This document shows, one piece after another, positions 49,170-57,000 of a stretch of DNA of 64,000 nt (the first letter of the stretch is position 1; each line of letters starts with the position of its first letter). Position numbers and translations under genes: made by a program. Under the pieces are notes generated by a model that was not told the DNA's origin, did not search any database, and saw nothing but the letters and a program-made list of their open reading frames with translations. The DNA comes from Desulfovibrio inopinatus DSM 10711 (lineage in GTDB: Bacteria; Desulfobacterota; Desulfovibrionia; Desulfovibrionales; Desulfovibrionaceae): assembly GCF_000429305.1 (NCBI RefSeq), contig NZ_AUBP01000002.1, positions 434,001 to 498,000 of the forward strand. The letters are read 5' to 3'.

Positions 49170-52100
49170 TTAAAAACGGTAGCCTAGCCCTAACCAGAGC
49201 CCAAGTGCATCCCATTCGCGTGAACGATGGATGAGACCGGAAACCTGTGTCGACCAATGATCGTTGATATCATAGACATACTCGGCTTCCACTCGGAATG
49301 CGTCGTTATCATCGGTATCTGTCCCCACACCCACACGAATATCGTAGAAATGACGCCGCGCACCACAGAAAAAATCTTTAGCCAGATCGTGACGCCACTC
49401 CAGCGTTGTTGTGCCGGCAAAATAATTCCGCGGCGTCCAGTAGGGATGAATGATATTCACCAGGGCGTCATCTTGATAGCGAAACAGACTTTCCTTGGCT
49501 GTATCTCGATGTTCACCGGTGAAAATGAGCTTGAGCGTATACGGATGCGGCAGAAGAAGAAGACCGAGGTCAGCGCGAAGATGCAAACCTTGATTGTCAT
49601 CACTATAGATTTTTCCGGTACCGGCAAGATCAAGGCTGATTTGTTTTATCGGCTGTAACGTAAGGCGTGCCGTAAACGTTTGTGCCGTGATACTTTGAAA
49701 CAGTGAATAATCGTTGAATATTTCCTCTGTCAGCGCATATCCCACGGTGAGCTTGGCAATATCATAGGCATTGAACGTTATATCGGCCTCAGGCAAAAAG
49801 TATGAACCGAGCGCCGAGTCTTCATACAGCTTGTACAGCACGGCCGCACGTGCACGAATATATGGATTGAATACCCCGCCGACTTCAATGGATTGCCCTT
49901 GCGCAAAGTAGGGTCCGGTTCGTGATCGATTGTTGCGTTGTGCCGCCAGATAGAATCCGTAAAGTTCATCTTGTGCCGGAATGGAAACGCTTCCTGCGTT
50001 GGCGTTGGAGGAATCAGGTGTTTTCGGAGATTCAATGAAGACATGCTGTCCCGCCTTGGCCCAAAAACGGGTGTCGTTGAATGGGACGACAAGCTCCAGA
50101 TCGAAACGACTTCGGCTGATGTTGGCGAGTCGTCCGGATTTACCGTCTTCATCCCAAAAACTATATCGAGCGTTCAGTTGTGGATTGCCACGAACATCAA
50201 GTCGGTGCAGGGCTCGTTTGGCACGATCATGCAAGGGGTCAATACGCAGGAGGCGTTGATAGCCACATCGCTCTTCCGTACCAAGGCCCATCGCGCAATC
50301 GAGTTGTGCCGCATCGAAAAGGGCTTCCTGGTTGCCTGGCTCCATGGCGATGAGTTTGGTAAAGGTTTTGCGCGCAAGCATTTGTCGATCGTTATATGCA
50401 AGGCGCTTTGCCTGTTTTTCAAGAGTTGCCAAAGTTTGGATACGAACGCTCGGTCGTAAGGCAATCACAGCGCGTTCCAACGCAATGCGCTGTGACGGTG
50501 GGAATTGTGTACGCGCCAGGACATCAAGACCGGCCTGGTAGATGCACTCAGTATCCTGGGGTGGCAAACCGGGAGAGTCAGACGTTTTCGCCGTATACTG
50601 TTCAACCACGGCAACGGCTCCTGCATCGGGCGGCCAGTCGATGAGCGTATCGTAATATTCTGTCGCCTGTTTGGGACGTTTTCCCCACATCGCGACGCGA
50701 GCTGATTCGAGGACGGGAACGGGATCACGCCGATTTATACGGCGCATGGTGCGATAGACTTCCAGACTGGCATCGTATTCTTTCGCCCATGAGAAGAGGC
50801 GAGCTTTGGTCAAAAGGAGTTTGGAGGCATCCGGAAATGTTTTCAAGAGGGAGTCGGCACTGCGGAGAGCTTCTTCATACTGTTCGGCCGATCCGAGTGT
50901 TTCAATTCGAGCCATGGCTGCCGGGATGTATTGGTCATCTCGGGTTAACGCTGCATCATACAGATTGATGGCCAAGGCATACTGTCCGTCACGAGCGAAC
51001 ATGTCACCCCATGTTTTGAGACGTTCCGGGTTGGTTTCTTCCGCAATGACACTGTGTGCCAAATCGGAGGAACCTCCGCGGTCGTAGTATGCTGCAGCAA
51101 TCGAATGGGGATCAGTTTTGGCTGCTTGGGAAAAAACTTCACGTGCTTCTTTGTCGTGACCGGTCCGAAGAAGCGTGCGTCCATAGATGACATGATCGTC
51201 TGCAGTCGCGTCGGGATGATGAGCCAGCGCAGACGCAACGCTGACCGCGTCCGTATTCCGACCTGCTTCGAGCAATGCAGCACTTTCCAACGTCAGCGCA
51301 GAGCGTGCCCGGCGATCACTGGCATCAAGCAGTTCCAAAGCATACAAGACGCCCTCGGGATCGTGAGCACGCAAGCGAATATCCGCGAGAGCGAGCAGGA
51401 TCTCAGGTTCGGCGTCATGCTCTATGAGAGCATCACGATAGATCGCTTCGGCTTCGTCATATCGTTGCGCATTGGCAAGAACACGGGCCAGCTCCAGCCG
51501 GACAGGTAAACTATTGTGTTGAGAGAGAACACCGCGCAACGTTGCTTCGGCCTGGTTGAAATCTCCCCAGAGGTTACTGCGATTGGCCTGTCGTACCAAA
51601 ATATCGGGGCGTTGCGATGGAGTGGCGAGCGCTAAAGCCTGTATATACCATTCGCGGGAGGCTACACCGTGTCCCAAACGCGTTTCAATATCCCCCAGAA
51701 GCATGATGGCGTCGATATCTTTGGGGTATTGAGCAAGAATCGACTGTGCGGCCGTACGTGCGGTGCGGAGACGGCCCGTTGTGAAATAGGCCTGCGCTAG
51801 AAGGAATTCGGATTCTTTGTCTCCCCAGCCTTGTGATTGGATTTGTTTCAGCAGCGGGAGAGCCGTTGCTTCTTGACCTGCCCAGGCCAGTGCCTTGGCA
51901 TAGCGAACAAGCACGGTGGGATTATTAGGAGCCAATGCATAGGCCTTGGCGTAATGCGGCAAGGCTGCATCAAGGTTTCCACCATAGAACAGCGCATCAG
52001 CCAGTCCGGTTTGAACTTTCACCGGTTGAAAATTCGTTTTGGCAAGGGTGGTGTAGAGTGCGGCGGCTTCGGTGAAGTCTTGGTTACGCATGAGGACGTC

Positions 52101-52358
52101 GGCCAGAGCAAAGCGCAATGTCGAACTATTGGGACGTTGTTGAAGAAGCGCACGATACTCTTTTTCCGCTTGGGGCAGATGAGTGGGAGTGCGCGCATAT
52201 AACTCCGCCAGAAGTAATCGCGCATCAAAGTCGGAGATGAAATCTTGCGCTGGCACGAGGCTGTTTGTTGCAACCGGGGCGGCCTGGGCAACGGCGACAA
52301 CGCACAACAGCAGGAAACTGTGACAGGCAATATGTCCCAAAATGCCGAGTATATTCAT
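49170..52358 (-). CDS. TPR-outer-membrane barrel polysaccharide export protein
   Basis: A 1062-residue exported protein. After the signal peptide (HSFLLLCVVAVAQA) some 15-18 tetratricopeptide repeats run to about residue 700 (for example AEKEYRALLQQRPNSSTLRFALADVL). The last 330 residues are rich in alternating aromatic and polar strands (TLEWRHDLAKDFFCGARRHFY) and end in LGYRF, the C-terminal aromatic expected of a beta-barrel. BcsC and PgaA have this plan, a periplasmic TPR scaffold and an outer-membrane pore. It overlaps the upstream small TPR gene by four bases and is followed by the synthase. It probably exports the polymer. Confidence 0.87.
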   Translation of the reverse strand: MNILGILGHIACHSFLLLCVVAVAQAAPVATNSLVPAQDFISDFDARLLLAELYARTPTHLPQAEKEYRALLQQRPNSSTLRFALADVLMRNQDFTEAAALYTTLAKTNFQPVKVQTGLADALFYGGNLDAALPHYAKAYALAPNNPTVLVRYAKALAWAGQEATALPLLKQIQSQGWGDKESEFLLAQAYFTTGRLRTARTAAQSILAQYPKDIDAIMLLGDIETRLGHGVASREWYIQALALATPSQRPDILVRQANRSNLWGDFNQAEATLRGVLSQHNSLPVRLELARVLANAQRYDEAEAIYRDALIEHDAEPEILLALADIRLRAHDPEGVLYALELLDASDRRARSALTLESAALLEAGRNTDAVSVASALAHHPDATADDHVIYGRTLLRTGHDKEAREVFSQAAKTDPHSIAAAYYDRGGSSDLAHSVIAEETNPERLKTWGDMFARDGQYALAINLYDAALTRDDQYIPAAMARIETLGSAEQYEEALRSADSLLKTFPDASKLLLTKARLFSWAKEYDASLEVYRTMRRINRRDPVPVLESARVAMWGKRPKQATEYYDTLIDWPPDAGAVAVVEQYTAKTSDSPGLPPQDTECIYQAGLDVLARTQFPPSQRIALERAVIALRPSVRIQTLATLEKQAKRLAYNDRQMLARKTFTKLIAMEPGNQEALFDAAQLDCAMGLGTEERCGYQRLLRIDPLHDRAKRALHRLDVRGNPQLNARYSFWDEDGKSGRLANISRSRFDLELVVPFNDTRFWAKAGQHVFIESPKTPDSSNANAGSVSIPAQDELYGFYLAAQRNNRSRTGPYFAQGQSIEVGGVFNPYIRARAAVLYKLYEDSALGSYFLPEADITFNAYDIAKLTVGYALTEEIFNDYSLFQSITAQTFTARLTLQPIKQISLDLAGTGKIYSDDNQGLHLRADLGLLLLPHPYTLKLIFTGEHRDTAKESLFRYQDDALVNIIHPYWTPRNYFAGTTTLEWRHDLAKDFFCGARRHFYDIRVGVGTDTDDNDAFRVEAEYVYDINDHWSTQVSGLIHRSREWDALGLWLGLGYRF

Positions 52359-52999
52359 GGTGTTGGCTTGAGTGTCATTTGGAGTTCTTTGATGGCATCA
52401 TCGGTTCGGCCGGCCCATGAGAGAACACGGGCATAGCGTCTGCGTACCTGAATATCATGCGGGTGCTTGGCAAGGATTTGTTTATATTGCGCTAGAGATT
52501 CCGGATACTGTTTCATCCAGCTTAACGTATCGGCAAGTTTGAGACGCGTGGTGTCATCGTTCGGTGTGGATTGCAGGTGGCGTTTATATAATGCTGTGGC
52601 CTGTTCATATTGTTTTGTGGCCGCATAAATATCGGCAAGTACGAGCGCTGATTCGGTATCAAGCGCCGTTTGAGGAAGTGCGCGGAGCATGGTGAGTGCC
52701 CGTGTCTCATCGCCTTTCCAATAATAAACGCGGGCGAGTTCGGCTTGCACGGTGAAATCGTCCGGAGTGTCTTTGAGGAGCATTTTGTATTCGGCAATGG
52801 CTTCGTCATAGCGTTTGCTGTAGCTGAGGAGTCGCGCCAATTCGAGTCGGGCTTGTTGCGTGGTGATCTCGTCCTGGCCTGGGGCTGGCTCGGGGACGGG
52901 GGTTCCCGGTATCGGCGTTTGAGCAAACGAGTTTACTGTCGCAAGGAAGATCGACAGTACAATGGGGAGGAAAAAAGCAAACCGTTTCTGACACATCAT
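52355..52999 (-). CDS. Periplasmic TPR protein
   Basis: A 214-residue protein with a signal peptide (FFLPIVLSIFLATVNSFAQ) and about five TPR units (YDEAIAEYKMLLKDTPDDFTVQAELARVY, then YEQATALYKRHLQSTPNDD). It has no lipobox Cys, so it is probably soluble in the periplasm. GGAGG lies before the ATG. It overlaps genes on both sides by four bases. AlgK plays a similar bridging role in alginate export. The repeats resemble those at the start of the large TPR-barrel protein, so it may have arisen from it. Confidence 0.8.
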   Translation of the reverse strand: MMCQKRFAFFLPIVLSIFLATVNSFAQTPIPGTPVPEPAPGQDEITTQQARLELARLLSYSKRYDEAIAEYKMLLKDTPDDFTVQAELARVYYWKGDETRALTMLRALPQTALDTESALVLADIYAATKQYEQATALYKRHLQSTPNDDTTRLKLADTLSWMKQYPESLAQYKQILAKHPHDIQVRRRYARVLSWAGRTDDAIKELQMTLKPTP

Positions 53000-53715
53000 G
53001 GAGCCTCCGAAAGAATACGACGGTATTCGTTGATAGCCTGGTCAATTTTGTTTGCTGCAGTGAGAGTGCGTGCCAGCTCAAGACGAATCTGTCGGTTATC
53101 GGGGTATTGCCCAACGAGGGAACGGGCGAAGTGTTCCGCTTCATCCACTTTTCTGGCTTTGGTGAGCGTCTGTATGAGACCGATTTGAGCTGCCATATTG
53201 TGAGCGTTGGCGGTAATCAATTGACGATATATTGCCTCGGCTGCATCCAATTGGTTCAGACGGGATAAGAGAGAAGCTTTGTGCAGAACCGCCGCTGGAT
53301 TACGTTCGATGGTGGCACCGAGACGCTCAAGAAGCGCCAGGGCGGCCTGTGGCTGGCCTGCAGTATCAAAAAGCCCGGCAAGTTGGTCTGCTTGTCCGGG
53401 TTCAATGGTCGCATTCGAGTCGAAGAATTGGTCTAGAACATTCAGTGCAGTGGCGGTGTTCTTGTGTGCAAGAGCCCAAGTGATGAGGCGTATATACGGG
53501 AGGGGACGACGGGCTCGGAGACGAACCGCCTCTTCAAAAAATGAACGCGCTTCGCGGGGATGATTTTGTGAGAGAAGTATTTCTCCCTGACGAAAGGCAA
53601 CCATTGCCGCATGATGCCATTGATAAAACCAGGTCGTAGTTCCCGCTGTGACGGCTAAAATGACTCCATAGAGAACAAGTTGCCTTGTCGATGTTGTCAT
53701 AACGCTGTCGACCAC
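52996..53715 (-). CDS. Inner-membrane anchored TPR protein
   Basis: A 239-residue protein with one N-terminal helix (LVLYGVILAVTAGTTTWFYQW, about 13-33) and then TPRs facing the periplasm (FRQGEILLSQNHPREARSFFEEAVRL, then DAAEAIYRQLITANAHNMAAQIGLIQTL). It overlaps the STAS gene by one base (start GTG at 53715; ATG at 53700 also possible) and the next TPR gene by four. With its two downstream neighbours it gives TPR scaffolds in the inner membrane, the periplasm and the outer membrane, enough to span the envelope. Confidence 0.78.
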   Translation of the reverse strand: MVDSVMTTSTRQLVLYGVILAVTAGTTTWFYQWHHAAMVAFRQGEILLSQNHPREARSFFEEAVRLRARRPLPYIRLITWALAHKNTATALNVLDQFFDSNATIEPGQADQLAGLFDTAGQPQAALALLERLGATIERNPAAVLHKASLLSRLNQLDAAEAIYRQLITANAHNMAAQIGLIQTLTKARKVDEAEHFARSLVGQYPDNRQIRLELARTLTAANKIDQAINEYRRILSEAP

Positions 53716-54053
53716 TATGAAGTAAATGAATCTAGGGCATCGTCAACCGTGTTATAGATGGGAAAGATTCTGTCCATATGTGTCATTTTCAACACACTGC
53801 GGATATTGGTATTCACCCCGAATAAGGCGATACCGCCCTTTCCCTTGAGCGATCGGAGAGTGGAAATCAGCGCTCCGAGCCCGGCGGAATCAAGGAATGT
53901 GACATTGGAAAGGTTGAGCGCGAATTTGTTGTGTCCCTCGTTGATGAAATCAACAAATCGAGATTTGACCGCATCGATATTGGAGATATCGATGCGATTT
54001 GTGTCGAATGTAACAAGACAGGCTTCGTTGCGGCAATGTTCCATGGTCAGCAT
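53715..54053 (-). CDS. STAS-domain anti-sigma-factor antagonist-like protein
   Basis: A 112-residue single STAS domain. The phosphorylatable site is Ser56 in FLDSAGLGALIS, with the preceding VTF strand and the RSVLKMTHMDRIFPIY end typical of SpoIIAA/RsbV. AAGGAG precedes the ATG. No anti-sigma kinase lies in the window. In a polysaccharide operon it may switch synthase or PilZ activity through partner binding, as STAS proteins do in some biofilm regulators. Confidence 0.87.
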   Translation of the reverse strand: MLTMEHCRNEACLVTFDTNRIDISNIDAVKSRFVDFINEGHNKFALNLSNVTFLDSAGLGALISTLRSLKGKGGIALFGVNTNIRSVLKMTHMDRIFPIYNTVDDALDSFTS

Positions 54054-54056
54054 GGC

Positions 54057-54932
54057 TTACTCCTTGCTCGCTTTATCTTCCGACGCCAAGTCGGATAATA
54101 ATGATGTATAGAGCATGATGATGGTATTGTAATTGTAAAAAAGTCTTTTTTCCAGTTGTTTTATAGCATTCACATATTGCGGCATGGTTCCTTGACTGAA
54201 TGCCGCAACCCAAAGTTCGGCAGAAATTTCTGGCTCAATGGCTTGTCGCAAGCGTTCCAGATCAAGCAAGTAGAGATTCTCCATTGGATTCCCTGTTTCT
54301 CGCAATTCTTCAGTCATCTTCGTTAGCTCTGCGATATTTCCTTTTACCCGTCGGGCCGCATCATCAAAGAGAAACAGGCGCAATGCATACGCGTCCTGGT
54401 GATCGAGGTCGGTAAATCGGTGCAGCACCGGGCCAAGATGTCGTAAATAGATACTGACACCGCGCTTCAGAAAAACTGTATCTTTGAATATTTTTGTCAG
54501 CAGGTTCGATGATGTATCAAAATGCGAGAGGTCGATGGTAATCCCACGTGATTCAAAGGAAATCGATACAGGATAATAGAGTGTTGCGCGTTCTTTGATC
54601 GATGCACCGCATGATATCGAATTGTTTTTGGGATCAGGGCGACTCCAAACGACTGTTCCCGTATCGTAGACTTGGCCTGAGAATAAAAAGGGAAGATGAA
54701 AGTCAATAACATCGCCAATTGACAGATTTTCTCGTTTGAGCACCCAATTCGGAAGCTGTATTTTGAGACCATGCAAGCTGATATCTTCAATAATGTATTG
54801 AAAGACAGAGTAATCGGGCAATCGTGATCCGAGATACGGCATGACAGCAGAATCAATGGAGTAACGGCTTTCACGTCGATCTCCCAAGGGGAGTGTTTCG
54901 CTGTTCACAGTGTTTTCTTCTCTTTTGGACAT
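54057..54932 (-). CDS. PilZ-domain protein (c-di-GMP receptor)
   Basis: A 291-residue cytoplasmic protein. The PilZ domain occupies about 15-140, with both ligand motifs: the RxxxR in GDRRESRYSI (19-23) and DISLHG (50-55). The rest is helical (about 150-290, KRGVSIYLRHLGPVLHRF, LEKRLFYNYNTIIML), of no known family. I start at the ATG at 54932: longer reading runs into the divergent gene and has no support. It is the first gene of the operon, four bases before the STAS gene. Since the synthase lacks its own PilZ, this protein is the likely c-di-GMP input. Confidence 0.82.
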   Translation of the reverse strand: MSKREENTVNSETLPLGDRRESRYSIDSAVMPYLGSRLPDYSVFQYIIEDISLHGLKIQLPNWVLKRENLSIGDVIDFHLPFLFSGQVYDTGTVVWSRPDPKNNSISCGASIKERATLYYPVSISFESRGITIDLSHFDTSSNLLTKIFKDTVFLKRGVSIYLRHLGPVLHRFTDLDHQDAYALRLFLFDDAARRVKGNIAELTKMTEELRETGNPMENLYLLDLERLRQAIEPEISAELWVAAFSQGTMPQYVNAIKQLEKRLFYNYNTIIMLYTSLLSDLASEDKASKE

Positions 54933-55020
54933 ATGGTTACAATTATTATAAAGATTATGTTGAGTACAAGATAAAAATGACATTGCGTTGATCATCATCG
55001 CGTCGTACTGTGTATGGGTT
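54933..55020. promoter_or_regulatory. Divergent promoter region of the polysaccharide cluster
   Basis: Only 88 bases, AT-rich on the left side, separate the operon start (PilZ) from the divergent hydrolase. Both promoters must lie here or inside the genes, so the two sides could share a regulator. No clear -35/-10 pair or ribosome sites were found on either side. Confidence 0.4.
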
Positions 55021-56472
55021 ATGAAGACCATATCATATTTCGTCTCTCTTTTTCTGTGTATAAGTGTCCTCAATACGGTTCCTTCTGCATGTGCAGAATA
55101 CCCGCCAGTTCCTTCCTCCGGAATTCAATTGTGTTCCATTACCGGCGACGAGGATACTCCTGCGGACTTTAATCGCCGTGTTGGGACCAGGCATGCATTT
55201 TCTTTGGATTTCTTTTCATTTCCCGAAGTGCTTTCTGGTGAGATTGCAACACGCCTCGATTTGTTTGTCCGGCATTGTATGGCTGCGGGAGCTATCCCTC
55301 TTCTCACCCTTGAAACCAAGGGCGGATTGAACTCCTATTCTCGGGAAGACATCGAAACATTCATCGAAACATTAGCCCAGTATGATACCCCGATACTTGT
55401 TCGGTATAACCACGAAATGAATGGTTCCTGGTATCCCTGGGGACAACAACCGACGTTGTATGTCAGTAAATTTCGTGAGTTTGCTGGGATTGCTCACGAA
55501 AATGCTGAAAATGTCGCGATGGCGTGGACGCCGGGGCAAGGGTGGGGATATCCGTACGCAGGTGGAGCGTACACCGGTTCTGTGGATTCCGATCCCGCTT
55601 TGGACACCAATTCCGATGGGGTGTTGACCAGTGCCGATGATCCTTATGCGCCGTTCTATCCAGGAGATGAGGCGGTGGATTGGGTGGGATTCAGTCTGTA
55701 TCATTGGGGGAATACCGGTATGAATCGGAACGAAATTCCCACTCCGCTCAAGTGGTACCATGCCAATGGGTTTGAAGATGATGTACCGAACTTTCATGAT
55801 CTTTACGCAAAAAATCGAGAGAAGCCGATGATTGTGGCTGAAACAAGCGCATTTTATGATCCCACAGACAGCAGTGGAGGTGGAGCAGACGAATATGCGA
55901 TCAAATCTGGTTGGCTCAACCAAATTTTTCATTTCGATACAAACAGCGCATACGCATTACCGATGATACTTCCCGAGCTCAAAGCCGTGTGTTGGTTTGA
56001 TCGCTTGAAATACGAAGAAGAGCTGCAGGGCGATGTGGATTGGCGTATCACCGGAAATGCTCGTGCTTTGGCAGAGTATGCAGAGATCGCAAAGAATCCT
56101 TCTGTTGTCGCATCGACACGACCGGTGGACTATATTGAATCGGTTCATGCTCCATCGTCTATTGTGCCCGGCCAGCGTGTAACGGTTGAAGTTCGCGCTG
56201 AAACAAGCCAGCCTCGGAAGCTGAAGGTGAATCTCCTTACCTACCCGGAATATCGGTATATTACAGGGGCTTCCCATTCTGTAGAAGCTGGGCAGCATGA
56301 TCTTGTCTTTACACTCAATGTCCCGACCGAATATGTTGCGGAACATGCGGTTTTTGACGTGTTGCTTCTCCCGCTGGATTCGCCAGATTCGTCTGCACTT
56401 GATCACGTGCAACCCAACGTATCACTGGGCGTCCCGTCGCTTCTGCCCATTTTGCTTCTTGTGGTGTCATGA
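55021..56472 (+). CDS. Second GH26-like hydrolase with Ca-type loop and beta-sandwich domain
   Basis: A 483-residue exported protein with a signal peptide (VSLFLCISVLNTVPSACA). The barrel has GH26 catalytic residues: acid/base Glu132 in VRYNHEMNGSWYPWG and nucleophile Glu274 in MIVAETSAFYD, and KAVCWFDRLK near 321. Between strands lies DTNSDGVLTSAD (195-206), an EF-hand/dockerin-like Ca loop. Residues about 370-465 form a beta-sandwich module (IVPGQRVTVEVRAE), and the end (LLPILLLVVS) is hydrophobic. It resembles the other GH26 gene at 46521 only around the active site. It probably acts on the same polymer outside the cell. No ribosome site is evident. Confidence 0.82.
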   Translation: MKTISYFVSLFLCISVLNTVPSACAEYPPVPSSGIQLCSITGDEDTPADFNRRVGTRHAFSLDFFSFPEVLSGEIATRLDLFVRHCMAAGAIPLLTLETKGGLNSYSREDIETFIETLAQYDTPILVRYNHEMNGSWYPWGQQPTLYVSKFREFAGIAHENAENVAMAWTPGQGWGYPYAGGAYTGSVDSDPALDTNSDGVLTSADDPYAPFYPGDEAVDWVGFSLYHWGNTGMNRNEIPTPLKWYHANGFEDDVPNFHDLYAKNREKPMIVAETSAFYDPTDSSGGGADEYAIKSGWLNQIFHFDTNSAYALPMILPELKAVCWFDRLKYEEELQGDVDWRITGNARALAEYAEIAKNPSVVASTRPVDYIESVHAPSSIVPGQRVTVEVRAETSQPRKLKVNLLTYPEYRYITGASHSVEAGQHDLVFTLNVPTEYVAEHAVFDVLLLPLDSPDSSALDHVQPNVSLGVPSLLPILLLVVS

Positions 56473-56492
56473 AAAGGCCGAGTCTGGCTTTT
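56470..56492 (+). terminator. Weak intrinsic terminator
   Basis: GAAAAGGCC pairs with GGCTTTTC (one bulged G) around a six-base loop. It overlaps the hydrolase stop codon and has only four T residues in the stem. Confidence 0.45.
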
Positions 56493-56561
56493 CAATGTCA
56501 ACGGGAAGGGCTATCATAGAACATTCATCAATATAACGGTCTTGCAAATGGAGTAAACAAA

Positions 56562-56900
56562 ATGGAATTTGTCGACACGATCGAACGGTTGACGGTGTAT
56601 TGTGGAGAAAGACACCATGTGGACGGTAAGCCTACCTATGAATACATTGTCGAAGAGGCTCGGCGTCGAGGTTTGGCTGGAGCAACGGTGTACCGTGGTA
56701 TGATGGGATTTGGTGGACACAGTCTTATTCATACAGCCAAAGTGTTGCGTTTGTCTGAAGATCTGCCCATAACCGTTGAGATTGTTGATGAAGCCGATAA
56801 GATTGAAGAATTCATCGATTTTCTGGAGGGAGTTGTCCACAATGGAGCCATTGTGTGTGAATCGGTACGGGCAAAAATCTTTCATCCAGTTGAAAAATGA
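56562..56900 (+). CDS. DUF190 family protein (PII-like fold)
   Basis: A 112-residue soluble protein. The pattern RLTVYCGERHHVDGKPTYEYIVEEARRRGLAGATVYRGMMGFG is diagnostic of DUF190, whose known structures are PII-like trimers. PLPITVEIVDEADKIEEFID-type C-termini also fit. The function is unknown; the genes often lie near CrcB fluoride exporters, but none is here. GGAG eight bases before the ATG supports the start. It stands alone between the hydrolase and the diguanylate cyclase. Confidence 0.9.
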   Translation: MEFVDTIERLTVYCGERHHVDGKPTYEYIVEEARRRGLAGATVYRGMMGFGGHSLIHTAKVLRLSEDLPITVEIVDEADKIEEFIDFLEGVVHNGAIVCESVRAKIFHPVEK

Positions 56901-57000
56901 ACCCAACCTGCGCATCCTGCCTTGCGGCAGAGAATATTTTGTGAAATAGAATACAATCTGTTTTCTGCTGCATGAAACTTTTGGCACGGGATGCTGTTAT

